From: Pseudomonadota bacterium
GTDB taxonomy: Bacteria; Pseudomonadota; Gammaproteobacteria; Burkholderiales; Rhodocyclaceae
Assembly: GCA_009778425.1 (NCBI GenBank)
Contig: WRJU01000213.1
Coordinates: 1-11,855, forward strand
Direction: 5' to 3'
Length of the DNA stretch: 11,855 nucleotides
This document shows, one piece after another, positions 1-6,026 of this stretch (position 1 is the first letter of the stretch; each line of letters starts with the position of its first letter). Under the pieces are notes generated by a model. That model saw nothing but the letters and a program-made list of their open reading frames with translations, made no database searches and was not told where the DNA came from. The position numbers and the translations under genes are program-made.

Positions 1-901
1 CGCCTATTACGAGATGCCCCGCCGGGACTTTGAGCGTTTCACGGATTGCCGCCGCCGCGTGAACCGCCTGCCGCTGGGTGCGGCGGCGCTGGCCGGGGCC
101 AGCTACCCCATCGACCGGGTATCGGTCGCCTCTGAGCTTGGTTTCGATGAACTTTGCCGCAACTCGTTGGACGCCGTGAGTGACCGCGACTTCGCCATTG
201 AGTTTTGCGCGGCGGGTGCGCTGTTGATGACGCACTTGTCCCGGCTCTCGGAAGAACTCATCTTGTGGATGAGCCCGCGCGTCGGTTTCATCGACCTCGC
301 CGACCGTTTCTGCACCGGCTCTTCGATCATGCCGCAGAAGAAAAACCCCGACGTGCCCGAACTCGTGCGCGGCAAGACCGGGCGCGTCAATGGTCATCTC
401 GTGGCGCTGCTCACTCTCATGAAAGGCCAGCCGCTGGCCTACAACAAGGACAATCAGGAAGACAAGGAGCCGCTGTTCGATACGGCGGACACCGTGATCG
501 ACACCCTGCGTATCTACGCCGACATGATCGGCGGCATTCAGGTCAATCCCGGCAACATGCGCGCGGCGCTCGCGCAGGGACATGCCACCGCCACCGACCT
601 TGCCGATTATCTGGTGAAAAAGGGGCTGCCCTTCCGCGACGCGCATGAGGCCGTGGCGCTGGCGGTGCGCGCTGCCGAGGAACGCGGCCTCGATCTTTCC
701 CGCTTAAGCCTCGATGAGCTGCGGGCGGCGCTTGCCAAAGTGCCCGGCGCGGCTGAACGGCTGGCCGAAGACGCGCTTGCGGCCATCTCCATCGAAGGCT
801 CGCTTGGCGCGCGCGCCCACATCGGCGGCACGGCCCCCGACGCGGTACGCGCGGCCATCGCGCAAGCCCGCGATGAACTGAACGCGCAAAAGGAGGTGTG
901 A
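1..901 (+). CDS. argH: Argininosuccinate lyase, 3' part (5' end outside window)
   Basis: Cytosolic enzyme of the last step of arginine biosynthesis, splitting argininosuccinate into arginine and fumarate; homotetramer of the fumarase/aspartase superfamily. The reading frame is open from base 2 with no start in family position, so the gene enters from the left; about 299 codons are present of a usual ~460, so roughly the first third is missing. The visible part opens inside the family with AYYEM, then DCRRRVNRLPLGAAALAG, and carries the superfamily signature GSSIMPQKKNPD (bases about 320-355), whose serine lies on the mobile catalytic loop. A further conserved stretch is QPLAYNKDNQEDKEPLFD. 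The C-terminal domain is complete and ends NAQKEV, stop TGA at 899-901. The ATG at base 14 is an internal methionine, not a start. The stop overlaps the next start by one base, so it heads or continues an operon with the kinase gene. Identification is very secure. Confidence 0.97.
   Translation, partial: AYYEMPRRDFERFTDCRRRVNRLPLGAAALAGASYPIDRVSVASELGFDELCRNSLDAVSDRDFAIEFCAAGALLMTHLSRLSEELILWMSPRVGFIDLADRFCTGSSIMPQKKNPDVPELVRGKTGRVNGHLVALLTLMKGQPLAYNKDNQEDKEPLFDTADTVIDTLRIYADMIGGIQVNPGNMRAALAQGHATATDLADYLVKKGLPFRDAHEAVALAVRAAEERGLDLSRLSLDELRAALAKVPGAAERLAEDALAAISIEGSLGARAHIGGTAPDAVRAAIAQARDELNAQKEV
891..896 (+). promoter_or_regulatory. Shine-Dalgarno of the kinase gene
   Basis: AGGAGG within the last codons of argH. 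It sits 4 bases before ATG 901 but only 1 base before the alternative GTG at 898, which favours ATG 901 as the start. The consensus-strength site inside argH implies translational coupling of the two genes. Confidence 0.8.
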
Positions 902-2193
902 TGCCCCTTGAGCGGATCGGCAAATACGAAATCCGCCGCCTGCTCGGAGAAGGGGCGACGAGCAGCGTATATCTGGCCTGGGACCCCTTCAACCAGCGCG
1001 AAGTCGCGGTCAAACGGATCAACCCCGTCTTTTTCAAACCGCCCCATCGTGGCCGCCTGTTCCGGCAACTCCTGGTCAACGAGGCGTCGCTTGCGGGAAA
1101 ACTCAAACACCCGCATATCGTGCGAATTTACGACGCAGTCGTCGATGCCGATGACGCCTATGTGGCGATGGAATACGTCCCCGGCGGAACCTTGGAGGCG
1201 TTGGCGCGTCCCGGCAGGCTGGCTTCGTTCGAGCGCGTCATCGAAATCATCTTCAAATGCACACGGGCGCTCAATTACGCTTTTCACAACGGCATCACCC
1301 ACCGCGACATCAAGCCCGCCAACATCCTGCTCTCCGCAGCGGACGGAAACGACATCCGCATCTCGGACTTCGGCGCGGCTTTCCAGGCAACGAGCGAAGT
1401 CACGCAAATCGCCAATCTCGGCTCGCCCGCGTACATGTCGCCGCAACAGGTGCGTGAGGCACAGGTCGATCATCGCTCCGACATCTACTCGCTCGGCGTG
1501 GTGATGTACCAGTTGCTCACCGGGCATCTGCCGTTCGAGTGCGACAACAACTACAACCTCATCTACCGCATCGCCAACGAAATACCGCCCGCGCTCACCG
1601 AATACCGCCCGGAAATTCCCGAAGAGCTTGAAATCATCGTACATCGCGCGATGGAAAAGGATGTCGAGCACCGCTACCAGACCTGGGTCGAGTTCTCGCA
1701 CGACCTCACGCTTGCCTTCCGCAACTGCGCCATGGAACCCGACCAGGAGGCTTTGCCGGAAACTGAAAAATTCCGCTTCCTGCGCACACTCCCCTTCTTC
1801 AACAAATTTTCCGACGCCGAACTGTGGGAAACCATCGGTTTCTCGCAATGGAATCAATTCCAGCCCGGCACGGTCATCCTCAAGGAAGGTGAAGTGGGCG
1901 ACCACTTCAGCTTTCTGGTCGAAGGCGAAGCTCAGGTCAAAAGAAACCGCACCCTGCTCGGCGTATTTGCCCCTGGGGACTGTTTCGGCGAAATCGCCCT
2001 GTTTTCCGCCGGTAAAGGCGTGCGCTCCGCTTCGGTGAAAGCGACGTCCACGGTACGGCTCATTACGATTCGCAGACAGGCGCTGGAACACGCATCCGAA
2101 GCCTGTCGCATGCACTTCTACCAGGCTTTCCTCACCGTACTGGCTACCCGGCTGTCACTGGCCAGCTCGCGCATCGCCAATTTCAAGGTTTGA
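901..2193 (+). CDS. Ser/Thr protein kinase with C-terminal cyclic-nucleotide-binding domain
   Basis: Predicted cytosolic Hanks-type kinase of 430 residues. The kinase domain spans about 9-275: glycine loop GEGATSSV (16-23), catalytic Lys38, helix-C Glu61, HRDIKPAN with Asp136 and Asn141, and DFG at 156-158. All catalytic residues are present, so activity is expected. The APE-type motif reads SPQ (180-182) instead of the SPE usual in bacterial kinases. There is no transmembrane segment, PASTA or other extracytoplasmic sensor. Residues about 295-425 form a cyclic-nucleotide-binding (CAP/PKA regulatory-type) domain with FLRTLPFFNKFSDAEL, a glycine-rich barrel and a phosphate-binding cassette FGEIAL..GVRSASV. 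The ribose-contacting Glu364 and phosphate-contacting Arg375 are kept, so cAMP or cGMP binding is plausible. The order resembles an inverted one-chain PKA/PKG. Its place between argH and three envelope-lipid genes suggests, but does not prove, control of that pathway. Domain calls are secure; ligand and substrates are unknown. Confidence 0.93.
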   Translation: MPLERIGKYEIRRLLGEGATSSVYLAWDPFNQREVAVKRINPVFFKPPHRGRLFRQLLVNEASLAGKLKHPHIVRIYDAVVDADDAYVAMEYVPGGTLEALARPGRLASFERVIEIIFKCTRALNYAFHNGITHRDIKPANILLSAADGNDIRISDFGAAFQATSEVTQIANLGSPAYMSPQQVREAQVDHRSDIYSLGVVMYQLLTGHLPFECDNNYNLIYRIANEIPPALTEYRPEIPEELEIIVHRAMEKDVEHRYQTWVEFSHDLTLAFRNCAMEPDQEALPETEKFRFLRTLPFFNKFSDAELWETIGFSQWNQFQPGTVILKEGEVGDHFSFLVEGEAQVKRNRTLLGVFAPGDCFGEIALFSAGKGVRSASVKATSTVRLITIRRQALEHASEACRMHFYQAFLTVLATRLSLASSRIANFKV

Positions 2194-2210
2194 CGCCCGT
2201 TCTTTCAAAC

Positions 2211-2963
2211 ATGCGAGTGATCCTGCCCATCCTGGTCTGCGCCCTTTGCATGGGAGCCATACTGGCAACCGACGCCAACAAGGAGGCATTCCTGGCGGGA
2301 AACGCGGCGGCGCAGTGGCTCCCCCCTTTCTTCTGGGCCGGGATCACCAACCTGGGCAACACGCTCGGCGCTTTTTGCCTGGCCGCACCCACGCTTGCCA
2401 AGTGGCCGCGATGGATGGCGGCGGCACTGCTGACAACGCCGTTCGCCGCGCTCTATACCCACGCGATCAAACGGTTTGCCGATGTGTCCCGCCCGGCGTC
2501 CGTTCTTCCGCACGAGACCTTCCAGATCATCGACTCGACGCTACGCTGGCACTCCTTTCCTTCCGGGCATAGCGTGACCGTCTTCGTAGCCGCCGGCATT
2601 CTGGTGTTCTGCTCCCGGCGGCGGCTGGCCTGGCTCGCTCTGCCCGCCGCGATGCTGGTTGCGTTTTCAAGAATCGCCGTCGGGGCGCACTGGCCGCTCG
2701 ACCTGCTCGCCGGGGCGGTGGGCGGTTGGGCGACGGCCTCGCTCGGCTGCGAACTTTCGGCGCGGTGGCGGTTTTGGGAAAATGCCCTCGGCCAGCGTAT
2801 CCTTGCGGGAATCGCGCTTCTTTGCGCAGTGATGTCCGTTTTTGAAAACACGGGCTATCCCAGGGGACTCTGGATGCAATACCTGCTCTGCGCCATCGGC
2901 CTTGCCGGGGCGCTTTATGCCTTGTGGCGCCCTGCGGCGTCGAGAGCGCAAGATTCAGCATGA
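2211..2963 (+). CDS. PAP2-superfamily membrane phosphatase
   Basis: Integral inner-membrane lipid phosphatase of 250 residues, in the family of undecaprenyl-pyrophosphate phosphatases (PgpB/BcrC type) and phosphatidylglycerophosphate phosphatases. All three PAP2 motifs are intact: KX6RP at Lys87-Arg94-Pro95, PSGH at 117-120, and SRX5HX3D at Ser153-Arg154, His160, Asp164. His120 and His160 would be the acid/base and the nucleophile. About six hydrophobic segments surround them, the first at the very N-terminus (VILPILVCALCMGAILA), with motifs facing the periplasm by family rule. I chose ATG 2211; no good Shine-Dalgarno precedes it. An in-frame TTG at 2190 overlaps the kinase stop and GTG 2217 is also possible, so the start is uncertain by a few codons. 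The stop shares ATGA with the next start. Given the glycosyltransferase downstream, recycling of a polyprenyl carrier is the likeliest role, by inference. Confidence 0.9.
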   Translation: MRVILPILVCALCMGAILATDANKEAFLAGNAAAQWLPPFFWAGITNLGNTLGAFCLAAPTLAKWPRWMAAALLTTPFAALYTHAIKRFADVSRPASVLPHETFQIIDSTLRWHSFPSGHSVTVFVAAGILVFCSRRRLAWLALPAAMLVAFSRIAVGAHWPLDLLAGAVGGWATASLGCELSARWRFWENALGQRILAGIALLCAVMSVFENTGYPRGLWMQYLLCAIGLAGALYALWRPAASRAQDSA

Positions 2964-3874
2964 AAATCGTCAAGCGCGGCCTTGCCGTCGCATTCACGCT
3001 GGCGTTCGTGTTCTGGTTGCTGGATAAACAGCAATGGACCGACCTCGCCGCGATGCTGGAACACCTCCCCGGCAGCGCGCTCGGATTGGCGGCAGCGGGG
3101 TTTTTCCTGAGTTACCTGCTGCGCGCGGCGCGGGTCTTCGATGAATTCCGCCATGAAGCCGATGGCCGTTTCGGCGCTTGCCTGCGCATCGTGCTCATGC
3201 ACAACGCGGCGGTGAACATCGTGCCGTTTCGCGGCGGCGAGGCGGCGTTTCCCATTCTGCTCGGCAAACTCTTCGGTACGCCGCTCACGCGCGCGCTGGC
3301 TTCCCTTTTCTGGTTCCGTTTGCAGGACGCGCTGGTCGTGGCCGTGCTCGCGGTCGCGGTCTGGCCGGGGCTGCCGCTTGCGCTGCGCCTCGCGGGCGTA
3401 GCCGCGCTCATCCTCTTTGCCTGGGCGCTGCCGCGCTGGGCGCGCCGTCCACATTCCTCATCCCCGGAGAGCCGGTTCGCCCGCTTGCGCGACGCCTTCG
3501 CCAAATCGACCCAACATGCCCGCTACGGCTGGTTCTGGACGATTGCGAACTGGTCGGTCAAACTCGCTGCGCAAGCGTACCTGTTGGCCGCGCTGATCGG
3601 GACGAGCCTGAACACGGGCGCGGCAGGCGCGTTGGGGGCGGAACTCGCCGCCATCCTCCCGGTGCAGGGCGTGGCGGGATTCGGCACTTACGAGGCCGGG
3701 GCGGCGGCGGCATTGCTGCCCAACGGCATCATGCTTGCCGACGGTCTGCGCGCGGCATTGGCGCTGCATCTTTTCGTCATTGCATGTTCCGTCTGTGCCG
3801 GTATCATTGCCGCATTGCTGCCTGAAATTCAACCCACGCACCCGACGGCAGAGCCGACCGAGTCCAAGAAGTAA
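2960..3874 (+). CDS. UPF0104 / lysylphosphatidylglycerol-synthase-like membrane protein (flippase-like domain)
   Basis: Inner-membrane protein of 304 residues with about seven or eight hydrophobic helices, including segments near residues 10-22, 44-60, 115-150, 192-212 and 235-300. It resembles the AglD/MprF N-terminal 'flippase-like' family (UPF0104): the R-A-A-R-V segment after the second helix, the NIVPFRGGEAAFPILLG stretch (about 89-105) and the VQGVAGFGTYEAG stretch (about 234-246) are the typical conserved loops. MprF flips aminoacyl-phosphatidylglycerol with this type of domain, and relatives sit beside polyprenyl-sugar glycosyltransferases; the biochemical role of the stand-alone family is not settled. 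ATG 2960 is chosen because of the 4-base ATGA overlap with the PAP2 gene; a GTG 12 codons upstream has no support. The C-terminal tail (EIQPTHPTAEPTESKK) is polar and unconserved. The next gene starts 4 bases after the stop. A lipid-linked sugar translocation role is inference. Confidence 0.85.
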   Translation: MKIVKRGLAVAFTLAFVFWLLDKQQWTDLAAMLEHLPGSALGLAAAGFFLSYLLRAARVFDEFRHEADGRFGACLRIVLMHNAAVNIVPFRGGEAAFPILLGKLFGTPLTRALASLFWFRLQDALVVAVLAVAVWPGLPLALRLAGVAALILFAWALPRWARRPHSSSPESRFARLRDAFAKSTQHARYGWFWTIANWSVKLAAQAYLLAALIGTSLNTGAAGALGAELAAILPVQGVAGFGTYEAGAAAALLPNGIMLADGLRAALALHLFVIACSVCAGIIAALLPEIQPTHPTAEPTESKK

Positions 3875-3878
3875 ACCC

Positions 3879-4940
3879 ATGAACCTGTCTCCCCTTCCTC
3901 CCACTGAGCCGCAAATTCCGGCTTCCCTGCCGCGCCATACCCTATCTGTCATCGTGCCGATGTACAACGAGGCTGAAAACGTCGAACCCTTCCTCGACCG
4001 CATCCACCTCGCGCTCGAACCCTACCCGTGGCCGTGGGAAGTGGTGCTGGTCGATGACGGCAGCACCGACGCCACGCCGTCGGAACTGGCGCGCTGCGCG
4101 GCCATCAGGGGGCCGCATGTGCGCGTCGTCCGGCTCAGGCGCAATTTCAAACAGACGGCGGCCATGCAGGCCGGTATCGACGCCGCGCGCGGCAGCGTCA
4201 TCGCCACCCTGGACGGCGACCTGCAAAACGACCCCATCGACATCCCGCGCATGGTCGGGCGCCTGCTCGATGAAGACCTCGATCTCGTTGCCGGTTGGCG
4301 CAAGGATCGCCAGGACAACCAGCTCCGCAAGATTCCATCGCGGATCGCCAACCGCCTCATCGCCCGGATGACCGGCGTCCACCTGCGCGATTACGGTTGC
4401 AGCCTCAAGGTCTTTCGCGGCAGCGCCATCAAGAGCGTGCGGCTCTACGGCGAAATGCACCGTTTCATCCCCGCCTGGCTGGCAACGGTAACGACGCCCC
4501 GTCGCATCGCGCAGGAAGTCGTCACCCATCACGCTCGCGTATTCGGGCAATCCAAGTACGGCATCTCCCGCACCTTCCGCGTCGTGCTCGATCTCATCTT
4601 TGTCTATTTCTTCATGCGCTACCGCACCCGTCCGGGGCATTTCTTCGGCGGCATCGGCATCATGCTCGGAGCCTTGGGCGGCCTCATCCTCGCTTATCTT
4701 GCCGGGGTCAAGTTTTTCCTTGGAGAAAGCATCGGTACGCGCCCGCTGCTCTTCGGCGGCCTATTCCTCGTCATCGCCGGTGTGCAAATGGTGACTTCCG
4801 GCGTCCTGGCCGAATTGCTGGCGCGGGTTTACTACGAATTCAGCGGCACGCATGCCTATCTGGCGGACGAAGCATCATCCCCCGGCAAAGATGAATGCTG
4901 GCATCTGCCAGCATCCGGCAGCGAGGATGGAAAACCATGA
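3879..4940 (+). CDS. Family 2 glycosyltransferase, polyprenyl-phosphate sugar synthase type (GtrB/DPM1-like)
   Basis: Membrane glycosyltransferase of 353 residues that would move a sugar from a nucleotide sugar to a polyprenyl phosphate on the cytoplasmic face. The GT-A domain (about 25-240) begins LSVIVPMYNEAENVEPFL, carries DDGSTD at 59-64 and the metal-binding LDGDLQNDP with Asp112 and Asp114. The segment RDYGCSLKVFRGSAI and the amphipathic FGQSKYGISRTFRVVLDLIFVYF before the membrane are typical of the bacterial DPM1/GtrB/ArnC group. Two transmembrane helices follow (about 253-280 and 288-312), as in GtrB. ATG 3879 lies 4 bases after the previous stop with a weak AAGAAG 7 bases upstream; an open extension to 3735 runs inside the upstream gene and is rejected. 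The last 20 codons read through a perfect palindrome, so the C-terminal tail is probably unconserved. Sugar identity cannot be told. Last member of the gene string starting with argH. Confidence 0.92.
   Translation: MNLSPLPPTEPQIPASLPRHTLSVIVPMYNEAENVEPFLDRIHLALEPYPWPWEVVLVDDGSTDATPSELARCAAIRGPHVRVVRLRRNFKQTAAMQAGIDAARGSVIATLDGDLQNDPIDIPRMVGRLLDEDLDLVAGWRKDRQDNQLRKIPSRIANRLIARMTGVHLRDYGCSLKVFRGSAIKSVRLYGEMHRFIPAWLATVTTPRRIAQEVVTHHARVFGQSKYGISRTFRVVLDLIFVYFFMRYRTRPGHFFGGIGIMLGALGGLILAYLAGVKFFLGESIGTRPLLFGGLFLVIAGVQMVTSGVLAELLARVYYEFSGTHAYLADEASSPGKDECWHLPASGSEDGKP
4895..4914 (+). repeat. Perfect inverted repeat in the 3' end of the glycosyltransferase gene
   Basis: ATGCTGGCA and its exact reverse complement TGCCAGCAT are separated by only TC, giving an RNA hairpin of 8 pairs with an ATCT loop. 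A competing small stem TGCC/GGCA uses 4906-4909 and 4917-4920. It lies 24 bases before the stop codon and is not followed directly by a T run, so it is not a classical terminator; it could protect the 3' end of the operon mRNA or be a remnant of a mobile palindrome. Confidence 0.75.
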
Positions 4941-5020
4941 TATGACGCAAAACCGGGGGTGGAACAGCTAGAGCGTTTTTTGTTTAGTCCTTTACAGACC
5001 CATGTGAGTGCGGCACACCC

Positions 5021-5066
5021 TTATCCCTCTCCCCCCGCCCCTCTCCCACGAGGGAAGAGGGGAGAA
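5021..5066. repeat. REP-like GC-rich palindromic element, possible terminator
   Basis: Intergenic element of the form CCCTCTCCCCCC-GCCCCTCTCCC-ACGA-GGGAAGAGGGG. The arms CCCCTCTCCC (5038-5047) and GGGAAGAGGGG (5052-5062) pair in 10 base pairs with one bulged A, and the first C-rich block (5025-5036) can compete for the same G-rich strand. Elements of this C-rich/G-rich look are dispersed in many proteobacterial intergenic regions. The AATATTTTG after it is a modest T-rich tract, so it may also end the argH-glycosyltransferase transcript; the structure is seen, the function inferred. The remaining bases of the 4941-5166 gap show no gene; a T6 run at about 4975-4980 lacks a stem in front of it. 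Confidence 0.6.
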
Positions 5067-5082
5067 TATTTTGCCTATCATC

Positions 5083-5097
5083 GAAGAAGAAGAAGAA
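5083..5097 (+). repeat. Short GAA trinucleotide repeat
   Basis: Five exact GAA units followed by an A-rich stretch, in the non-coding gap ahead of the nitroreductase gene. Units of three would not shift a frame, and no start codon with a ribosome site uses it. It may alter promoter spacing if its length varies, which cannot be told from one sequence. Confidence 0.6.
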
Positions 5098-5153
5098 AAA
5101 CAAGGCGCTGTTTCCCGCTTAGCTCACTGTAGCAAGCTGTTTATACTTTTATC

Positions 5154-5161
5154 TAAGGAGG
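5154..5161 (+). promoter_or_regulatory. Shine-Dalgarno of the nitroreductase gene
   Basis: TAAGGAGG, a full match to the anti-Shine-Dalgarno core, 5 bases before ATG 5167. It fixes the start there and rules out the in-frame extension back to 5008, which would read through the REP-like element and the GAA repeat. Confidence 0.9.
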
Positions 5162-5166
5162 CTTAT

Positions 5167-5988
5167 ATGCCCACACCACAGCAACTCATCGCCGCGCGTT
5201 ACGGCGATGCTTCCCTGCCTGCCCCGGCAGCATGGTCGCCCGTCATCGAACATCTGCTCGGCCACCGCTCGGTACGCGCCTACCTGCCCGATCCGGTCGA
5301 TGACGATCAACTCGCTGCCATCATCGCCGCCGCGCAATCGGCATCCAGTTCATCCAATCTGCAAGCCTGGAGCGTGATAGCGGTACGCGACCCGGCGCGG
5401 CGGGCGAAACTGGCCGAACTGGCCGCCAAACAGGATCAGGTCGCGGAAGCGCCGCTGCAATTGGTGTGGATTGCCGACCTCGCCCGGCTGGAACGCCTGA
5501 CCGAGATGACTCAGCGCCCGGACGGGGCGCTTGATTACCTCGAAGCCTTTCTCGTAGGAGCCATCGACGCGGCGCTGGCCGCGCAAAACGCGGCAGCGGC
5601 GGCGGAATCGCTCGGGCTGGGCGTGGTCTTTATCGGCAGCATGCGCGACAAACCGGAAGAGGTTGCCGATTTGCTCGCGCTACCGCCCAAAACCGTTGCC
5701 GTGTTCGGCATGTGCGTAGGCAAGCCCGACCCGGCCCGGCCCGCCAGTATCAAACCGAGATTGCCGCAGTCGGTGGTGCTGCACCATGAGCGTTATTCAC
5801 TCGACGCGCAAGAACCCGGCATTGAAACCTATAACAGCGCGATGATGCGCTTCTACGAGCAACAGAAAATGAACGTGCGCGGCACCTGGGCGGTACATTC
5901 GTCCAAGCGCGTCGCGGGAGCGGAAACCCTTTCCGGGCGCGACAGGTTGGTTGATTTTCTGCGGGCGCGCGGCTTCGCGCTGAAATAA
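5167..5988 (+). CDS. Nitroreductase-family NAD(P)H oxidoreductase (NfsA/FRP-like)
   Basis: Predicted cytosolic FMN flavoprotein of 273 residues, a usual length for the NfsA/Frp branch, which reduces nitroaromatics, quinones or free flavin with NAD(P)H as a dimer. The FMN-binding HRSVRAY lies at 33-39 and the second cofactor segment QSASSSSNLQAWSVIAV at about 57-73; the C-terminal part has the SLGLGVVFIGSMRDKPEEVADLL stretch followed by VFGMCVGKP, matching the family's IGGIRN and GLCVG-type segments. The C-terminal region YNSAMMRFYEQQ..NVRGTWA is also typical of this branch. The strong ribosome site fixes the start. It stands apart from the upstream string by 226 bases and is followed after 38 bases by the receiver-TPR gene, with which it could be co-transcribed. 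The physiological substrate cannot be read from sequence. Confidence 0.92.
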   Translation: MPTPQQLIAARYGDASLPAPAAWSPVIEHLLGHRSVRAYLPDPVDDDQLAAIIAAAQSASSSSNLQAWSVIAVRDPARRAKLAELAAKQDQVAEAPLQLVWIADLARLERLTEMTQRPDGALDYLEAFLVGAIDAALAAQNAAAAAESLGLGVVFIGSMRDKPEEVADLLALPPKTVAVFGMCVGKPDPARPASIKPRLPQSVVLHHERYSLDAQEPGIETYNSAMMRFYEQQKMNVRGTWAVHSSKRVAGAETLSGRDRLVDFLRARGFALK

Positions 5989-6004
5989 TCACCGCTCTTT
6001 CAGC
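5979..6004 (+). other. Stem-loop across the nitroreductase stop codon
   Basis: GCTGAAA (5979-5985) pairs exactly with TTTCAGC (5998-6004) around a 12-base loop containing the TAA stop. Seven pairs, mostly A-T, and only TTCATTT afterwards make it a weak terminator at best; it may be chance. Confidence 0.25.
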
Positions 6005-6026
6005 TTCATTTCCAGAATGCGCCGCC

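Noticed and set aside
607..2115. Minus-strand open frame of 502 codons opposite argH and the kinase
   Set aside because: Crosses two well-supported genes, has no recognisable domain and no ribosome site; a GC-bias shadow.
4941..4985. Rho-independent terminator at the T6 run after the glycosyltransferase gene
   Set aside because: No GC-rich stem lies directly before the T run; the closest palindrome is about 60 bases upstream.
5119..5147. Promoter TTAGCT-17-TATACT before the nitroreductase gene
   Set aside because: The -10 box is good but the -35 box matches only 3 of 6, and the start point would fall on the Shine-Dalgarno itself.
5008..5166. N-terminal extension of the nitroreductase gene
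   Set aside because: It would translate the REP-like element and the GAA repeat, while a full Shine-Dalgarno sits just before ATG 5167.
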